Of a stretch of DNA of 10,313 bases, positions 6,962 through 10,313 are shown piece by piece; position 1 is the stretch's first letter; every line of letters starts with the position of its first letter. Source of the stretch: Kiloniellales bacterium (GTDB taxonomy: Bacteria > Pseudomonadota > Alphaproteobacteria > Kiloniellales > JAKSBE01); NCBI GenBank assembly GCA_030067055.1, contig JASJAL010000212.1, forward strand, positions 1 through 10,313. Reading direction: 5' to 3'. The notes under the pieces are model-generated. The model searched no databases and was not told where the DNA came from. It saw only the letters and a program-made list of their open reading frames with translations. Made by a program: the position numbers and the translations under genes.

Positions 6962-7658
6962 AGGCCCCCTCAACCAGCCAGTAATCCATGAACCGGGCCA
7001 GCCAATCGGCCAAGGGCTGGTCGAACCTCTGGGCGTCCCTGACCTGTCGCTCGCCGGAATGGGCGCCGGGTTCGGTAAGCATATGGCTGGCCTCGCGGAT
7101 CCAGCGCTGGAATACCTCCGGCGTGACCTCGGGATGGAACTGCAAGCCATAGGCCTGCGTTCCGATCCGAAAGGCCTGATGGGGAAAGACCTCACCGGTG
7201 GCCAGCAGCTCGGCTGCGGCCGGCGCCTCGAAGCCTTCCTTGTGCCAGTGGAACACGTGCAGCGGCTCATCCAGGAACCCGGCGGCAGAGGGCGTCGGCG
7301 TGATCTCCACGTAGCCGATCTCGTGCAGGCCCTCGGGGTGCGGGACAACCCGACCGCCATAGCATTCGGCAAGCATCTGCGCCCCGAGGCAAAGGCCGAG
7401 GAATGGGCGCTCGGCCTCCACCCAGCGCCGGATCCAATCCTTCTCCCGGCGGATGTACTCGACCTCCTGGGACTTGCTGAGATCCTCGGCACCGCCGTAG
7501 ACCAGCGCGCCGGCGTAGTCCGGGCCGGGGTCAGGTAGGTCGTCGCCGGCGGCGGGCCGCCGCCATTCGATGGTGTAGCCCCGCTCTTCCAGCATCCTGG
7601 AGGCCCGGTCGTCGCGCTTGCCGACCGGGTGGTCGACGATGATGATCGTTCTGCTCAC
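6960..7658 (-). CDS. Class I glutamine amidotransferase-like protein
   Basis: This is a stand-alone class I (triad) glutamine amidotransferase domain of 232 aa, similar in layout to GMP-synthase-like amidotransferases. Seen: the nucleophile elbow FLGLCLGAQ with Cys90, the oxyanion-region sequence LVYGGAEDL (52-60), the HVFHWHKEGF segment (134-143), and the catalytic His175 and Glu177 in LQFHPEVTP. All three triad residues are present, so it should hydrolyse glutamine or a gamma-glutamyl amide. The true substrate and any partner synthase are unknown, and none is encoded in this window. The GTG start at 7658 overlaps the stop of the preceding gene as GTGA, so it is translationally coupled as the third gene of the mttB operon. 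A role with gamma-glutamylated methylamines is possible, but only by context. Confidence 0.85.
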   Translation of the reverse strand: MSRTIIIVDHPVGKRDDRASRMLEERGYTIEWRRPAAGDDLPDPGPDYAGALVYGGAEDLSKSQEVEYIRREKDWIRRWVEAERPFLGLCLGAQMLAECYGGRVVPHPEGLHEIGYVEITPTPSAAGFLDEPLHVFHWHKEGFEAPAAAELLATGEVFPHQAFRIGTQAYGLQFHPEVTPEVFQRWIREASHMLTEPGAHSGERQVRDAQRFDQPLADWLARFMDYWLVEGA

Positions 7659-8344
7659 GCGGTTCCGCCCCTGCTCGATCCGACGAAGGCCTCCATGTGG
7701 AACGCAGCCTGCCCCGGATCATAGAGGTAATCTCCACCGACGGGGCAAGCCCGCCGTGCCTGACAGCCCAACGCCGTGCAATCCCGGCCCTCCGGCCCAT
7801 TGAGATAGGCCAAGCAGTCTGCAACGGCGTAGCCCCCCATGGTGAAGGCTCCGACAGGGCAGCCCTGCAGACAGGGCTTCTCGGCGCAGCTATCGCAGGG
7901 ATGGGGCGCCTCCGGCGGCACCGGCAGCGGCAGCGCTTCCCTGAAGGCGAGCGCGGCCCGATAGGCGTGCCAAAGCCCGTAGTGGGGGTGGATCAGGATG
8001 CCCAGCGGCGAGGCCTTCAGCCCCTCGGCCTTCGCCGCCCAGCGCTGGAACGGCAGGTAGGGCGGCCCTTCGGAGGGAAAACAGGCCTCCGCACCCAGGT
8101 CTCCGGCCAAGGGGTCGAGGCTGCGGGCGATCCAGCGGTCCAGCGGACTGGGTGCGCCATCGGCGGCCTCCGGCGCCGCCCGGAAGGCCTGCCACATCGC
8201 CGGCCCGGCGTTGCCGACCAACAGTAGGGTCCCGGCGGAGGACCCGTCCCGGAGCGCCGGCACGGCGTCTTCCGGACCTGGGTGGAAGCCGCCGCGCAAG
8301 ATCAAGCCGAGGGTTTCGAGGGCGACTGCGATCCGTTCCAGCAT
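7655..8344 (-). CDS. QueG/MMACHC-like cobalamin-handling protein with ferredoxin segment (predicted)
   Basis: This is a 229-aa cytoplasmic protein; automated annotation would probably say ferredoxin or hypothetical. Two parts are visible. Residues about 35-145 contain LLLVGNAGPAMW, SPLDRWIARSL and GILIHPHYGLWHAYRAAL. As I remember human MMACHC (CblC), these line up in order with its FLVLSTPAMF, DPVDQCVAYHL and GVCIHPRFGGWFAIRGVV, including the same 10-residue step from His119 to Arg129; QueG has a related INPRFGSWFFLGE segment. Residues 150-200 carry CDSCAEKPCLQGCPVGAF (C150, C153, C158, C162), then C177, C189, C194 and C200 before Pro, placed as the two 4Fe-4S sites are in QueG. It starts six bases after the mttB stop, behind a TGAGGG. 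Iron-sulfur binding is fairly secure; cobalamin binding is inferred from the recalled alignment plus the neighbouring corrinoid-dependent methyltransferase. Confidence 0.72.
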   Translation of the reverse strand: MLERIAVALETLGLILRGGFHPGPEDAVPALRDGSSAGTLLLVGNAGPAMWQAFRAAPEAADGAPSPLDRWIARSLDPLAGDLGAEACFPSEGPPYLPFQRWAAKAEGLKASPLGILIHPHYGLWHAYRAALAFREALPLPVPPEAPHPCDSCAEKPCLQGCPVGAFTMGGYAVADCLAYLNGPEGRDCTALGCQARRACPVGGDYLYDPGQAAFHMEAFVGSSRGGTA

Positions 8345-8350
8345 GGGCCC

Positions 8351-9877
8351 TCAGGCGGCCGGGCGCATCTCGGCTTCCGGCAGCAGAATCCGGAAGCGCC
8401 GGCGCAGCTCGCGGTCGATCTCGGGCGCCAGGGCCTGGGGCCAATGCTCGGCCAGGATCTGGCGGGCCCGCGCCCGCGCTGCCTCGCGCAGGTCCTGCCC
8501 GCCCTTCTGCTCCCAGTCATCGCGACTGTCGCGGTCGAGGAGCTTGGGATAGAGGTACTCGCTGGTCATACGCGACAGGGTCTGTGGATGGCCGAGGAAG
8601 TGTCCCGGTCCCTTGCAGACCTCATCGATCACGTCGAGGGAGAGGGACTCCGGTGTCACCTCGATGCCGCGCAGCAACCGCATGATCTCGCCGTTGATGT
8701 CGTTGTCGATGACGAACTGCTCGTAGGCCACGGTTAGCAGGCTCTCCAGGAATCCGGCGGAATGGTGGATGTAGTTGGCGCCGGCCAGGGCCGCGGCCAG
8801 GCCGGTGATGCCTTTCTCCAGGCCGGCCTGGGCGTCCGGCACCTTGGAGTCGGAGATGCCGGAGGAGTTGTAGAGCGGCAGCTCCAGATGCTGGGCGATC
8901 TGGGCGCAGGCCGCATTCAACAGGGCGAACTCGGCCGAGCCGCCGACGAAGGCCCCGGTACGGAGGTCGGCCTGGGCCGGGACGCAGCCCATGATCAGGG
9001 GATGGCCCGGGTTCAGCAGGTTGACGTAGACCACGCCGGAAAGCTGCTCGGCGGTGATCTGCACCAGGGTGCCGGCCAGCGCCGCCGGCGAAGTTGCACC
9101 GGCCTGGGGCGCCGAGGAGATCACCACCGGCAGGCCCTCGGCCACCAGGCGGTCCAGAATCTCGACGGTCTCCGGTGCATAGCGTAGGGGGCTGACGGTC
9201 CAGCACGCGGTGAAGGAGATCAGAGGCCGCGCAGCCAGGGTCTCGGGTCCGCCGGCGATGATTTCGGCCATGGCACGGAGGTCACCGACCCGCTCGGCCT
9301 GATATGCGTTGGCCATGACGTGCTTCTGGGTCGCCGCCAGGCAGGCGTAGAACTGGTTGACGTCGATGTCGTCGTTGGCCATGTCGCGGCTGACCACCGG
9401 CCGCATGTAGAAATGGATGTGCTCGAGCGGATCGCAGAGCCGGCCGATATGGTAGTTGTCGGCCAGCCGCGTCTCCCGCACCTCGCCGTCCAGGTCGAGG
9501 ATCTTCACCGCCTGTCCGCCAGTGCCCATGTAGACCCGCCGGCCGCCGAGCTGCAGGTCGTGGCGCGGGTCGCGGCCGGCCAGCAGGACCTTCTTCGCCG
9601 CCCGCGCCAGCCCCTCCTCGATCATTCCGGCATCCAGGTAGACCCGGTTGGTCTCCGCGTCGACCCGGGCCCCGGCCTCTCGGAAAACGTCGCGACAAGG
9701 GCTCTCGACGACCTCGATGCCGGTCCGCTCCAGCACCTCGACCGCGGCCCCAACGATGCGCTCGACCTCGGCCGTCGACAGCGGCCGGTAGACCCCGCCG
9801 GGCAACCCGGGCGGCGCCACGGGTTCGCTCTGCCGTTCCAGGGCGGGCGGTCTGCGGCGGCGGCCTGAACGCGACAT
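8351..9877 (-). CDS. MttB-family (trimethylamine/quaternary amine) corrinoid methyltransferase, non-pyrrolysine
   Basis: This is a 508-aa member of the MttB superfamily, TIM-barrel enzymes that move a methyl group from trimethylamine or, in forms without pyrrolysine, from quaternary amines such as glycine betaine to a Co(I) corrinoid protein. Family landmarks: an N-terminal helical segment (YRPLSTAEVERIVGAAVEVL), GTGGQAVKILDLDG, PQAGATSPAALAGTLVQ from about residue 257, and NSSGISDSKVPDAQAGLEKG at 337-356. The reading frame is uninterrupted with no in-frame UAG, so it belongs to the non-pyrrolysine branch and the substrate cannot be assumed to be trimethylamine. I chose the ATG at 9877, which follows an AAGGGGAG site by about eight bases, over an upstream one at 9919. 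It is the first gene of a three-gene operon. No corrinoid-binding protein (MttC type) is encoded in the window. I omit a gene symbol because the substrate is unknown. Confidence 0.92.
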   Translation of the reverse strand: MSRSGRRRRPPALERQSEPVAPPGLPGGVYRPLSTAEVERIVGAAVEVLERTGIEVVESPCRDVFREAGARVDAETNRVYLDAGMIEEGLARAAKKVLLAGRDPRHDLQLGGRRVYMGTGGQAVKILDLDGEVRETRLADNYHIGRLCDPLEHIHFYMRPVVSRDMANDDIDVNQFYACLAATQKHVMANAYQAERVGDLRAMAEIIAGGPETLAARPLISFTACWTVSPLRYAPETVEILDRLVAEGLPVVISSAPQAGATSPAALAGTLVQITAEQLSGVVYVNLLNPGHPLIMGCVPAQADLRTGAFVGGSAEFALLNAACAQIAQHLELPLYNSSGISDSKVPDAQAGLEKGITGLAAALAGANYIHHSAGFLESLLTVAYEQFVIDNDINGEIMRLLRGIEVTPESLSLDVIDEVCKGPGHFLGHPQTLSRMTSEYLYPKLLDRDSRDDWEQKGGQDLREAARARARQILAEHWPQALAPEIDRELRRRFRILLPEAEMRPAA

Positions 9878-10086
9878 CTGGTCGCTCCCCTTGCCGTTGG
9901 CTGTCCCGGGTGGGCTCAAGCTGAGCCGCAGACTGACACAGCGCCACCGGCACGCCTAGCGCGAGGGCGACTCTTTCGGAACCCTTGGCCCCGATCACGA
10001 GGGACTTCGCAGCGCCACGCCGAGGTGCTAAAGCAGGTCTCATTCCCCGCCGGCGGCACGGCCGCCGATCCGATCGGAAGTCCGCC
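9878..10086. other. Divergent intergenic region between mttB-like gene and hutH
   Basis: This 209-bp stretch holds the 5' regions of both divergent genes. It contains the 9913-9927 inverted repeat and a GC-rich palindromic cluster near 10046-10068. I see no convincing sigma70 hexamer pair and no recognisable cobalamin riboswitch core on the mttB side. The GGAAG at 10076-10080 is the likely ribosome-binding site of hutH. Confidence 0.5.
9913..9927. repeat. 15-bp inverted repeat upstream of mttB-like gene
   Basis: ggctca (9913-9918) and tgagcc (9922-9927) pair perfectly around agc. It ends 36 bases before the methyltransferase ATG, inside the divergent mttB/hutH intergenic region. It could be an operator or a small leader hairpin; no function is shown by the sequence. 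Confidence 0.4.
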
Positions 10087-10313
10087 ATGCCCGATGCCAG
10101 CTTCACGCTCCAACCCGGCGCGCTCACGCTCGCACAAGTCCACGCGCTTTGGCGCCGGCCGCAGCCCCTGGCGCTTGCTTCCGATTGCTGGGTCGCCGTG
10201 CGCCGGTCCGCCGAGGCCGTGGCGGCGGTGGTCGAGAGCGGCAAGGCCGTCTACGGAATCACCACCGGTTTCGGGAGCCTGGCCAAGACGCAGATCCCGG
10301 CGGATCAGGTCGC
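10087..10313 (+). CDS. hutH: Histidine ammonia-lyase (5' part only)
   Basis: The first 75 codons of an aromatic amino acid lyase, most likely histidine ammonia-lyase, the enzyme that deaminates histidine to urocanate in the first step of histidine degradation. Seen: the N-terminal LQPGALTLAQVHALWRRP, typical of HutH, and VYGITTGFGSLAKTQI, which holds the conserved Tyr56 and the loop before the active site. HutH usually has YGINTGFG; here Asn is Thr59, as in phenylalanine ammonia-lyases (YGVTTGFG), so another MIO-type lyase cannot be excluded. The Ala-Ser-Gly that forms the MIO cofactor lies beyond the window. The ATG at 10087 follows GGAAG by six bases. The gene is divergent from the mttB-like operon. 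Confidence 0.83.
   Translation, partial: MPDASFTLQPGALTLAQVHALWRRPQPLALASDCWVAVRRSAEAVAAVVESGKAVYGITTGFGSLAKTQIPADQV

Noticed and set aside
8282..8737. Plus-strand frames antisense to the 3' end of the mttB-like gene and the start of the QueG-like gene.
   Set aside because: They have no domain signature and lie opposite two well-supported genes; they are explained by high GC content.
8351..9877. Pyrrolysine-encoding mttB.
   Set aside because: No in-frame UAG occurs within the gene; the reading frame is continuous to its normal C terminus.
9878..10086. Cobalamin riboswitch upstream of the mttB-like gene.
   Set aside because: I searched for a B12-box-like core by eye and saw none; the region is also short for a full cobalamin riboswitch plus promoter.

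Overview
The window is a GC-rich (roughly two thirds G+C) piece of a bacterial chromosome. Gene content and codon use suggest a marine or soil alphaproteobacterium of the Rhodospirillales/Kiloniellales type. This placement is inferred from the proteins: a heterotetrameric sarcosine oxidase of the proteobacterial variant, an MttB-family methyltransferase without pyrrolysine, and an alphaproteobacterial-looking voltage-gated sodium channel. No phage, IS, CRISPR, tRNA or rRNA signal was seen.

Layout. Bases 1-5010 (minus strand) hold a compact soxB-soxD-soxA-soxG operon for heterotetrameric sarcosine oxidase; soxG runs off the left edge. A 361-bp divergent intergenic region (5011-5371) separates it from a plus-strand single-domain voltage-gated sodium channel (5372-6199). 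A strong intrinsic terminator at 6205-6238 serves the convergent minus-strand gene for a fasciclin-domain lipoprotein (6260-6775). Upstream of that lies a second minus-strand operon (6960-9877), transcribed in the order mttB-like methyltransferase, a small cysteine-rich protein combining a QueG/MMACHC-like segment with a ferredoxin segment, and a class I glutamine amidotransferase. The three genes are spaced by 6 bp and by a 4-bp overlap. Another hairpin with a U-tract lies between this operon and the fasciclin gene. At the right edge the 5' end of a histidine ammonia-lyase gene (hutH) is read divergently from mttB.

How the genes fit together. Sarcosine oxidase oxidatively demethylates sarcosine to glycine and passes the methyl carbon to tetrahydrofolate. 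MttB-family proteins transfer methyl groups from tri- or tetramethylated amines to a corrinoid cofactor. The window therefore looks like a methylated-amine / one-carbon catabolic neighbourhood next to amino-acid catabolism (hutH). The most interesting point is the middle gene of the mttB operon. It carries a segment that matches, at several positions and spacings, what I remember of the cobalamin-binding core of MMACHC (CblC) and QueG, followed directly by two groups of iron-sulfur-type cysteines. A cobalamin-handling redox protein coupled to a corrinoid methyltransferase would make sense as a dedicated reactivation or cofactor-loading factor, but this is an inference from sequence and context. 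The sodium channel and the fasciclin lipoprotein appear functionally unrelated to the catabolic operons.
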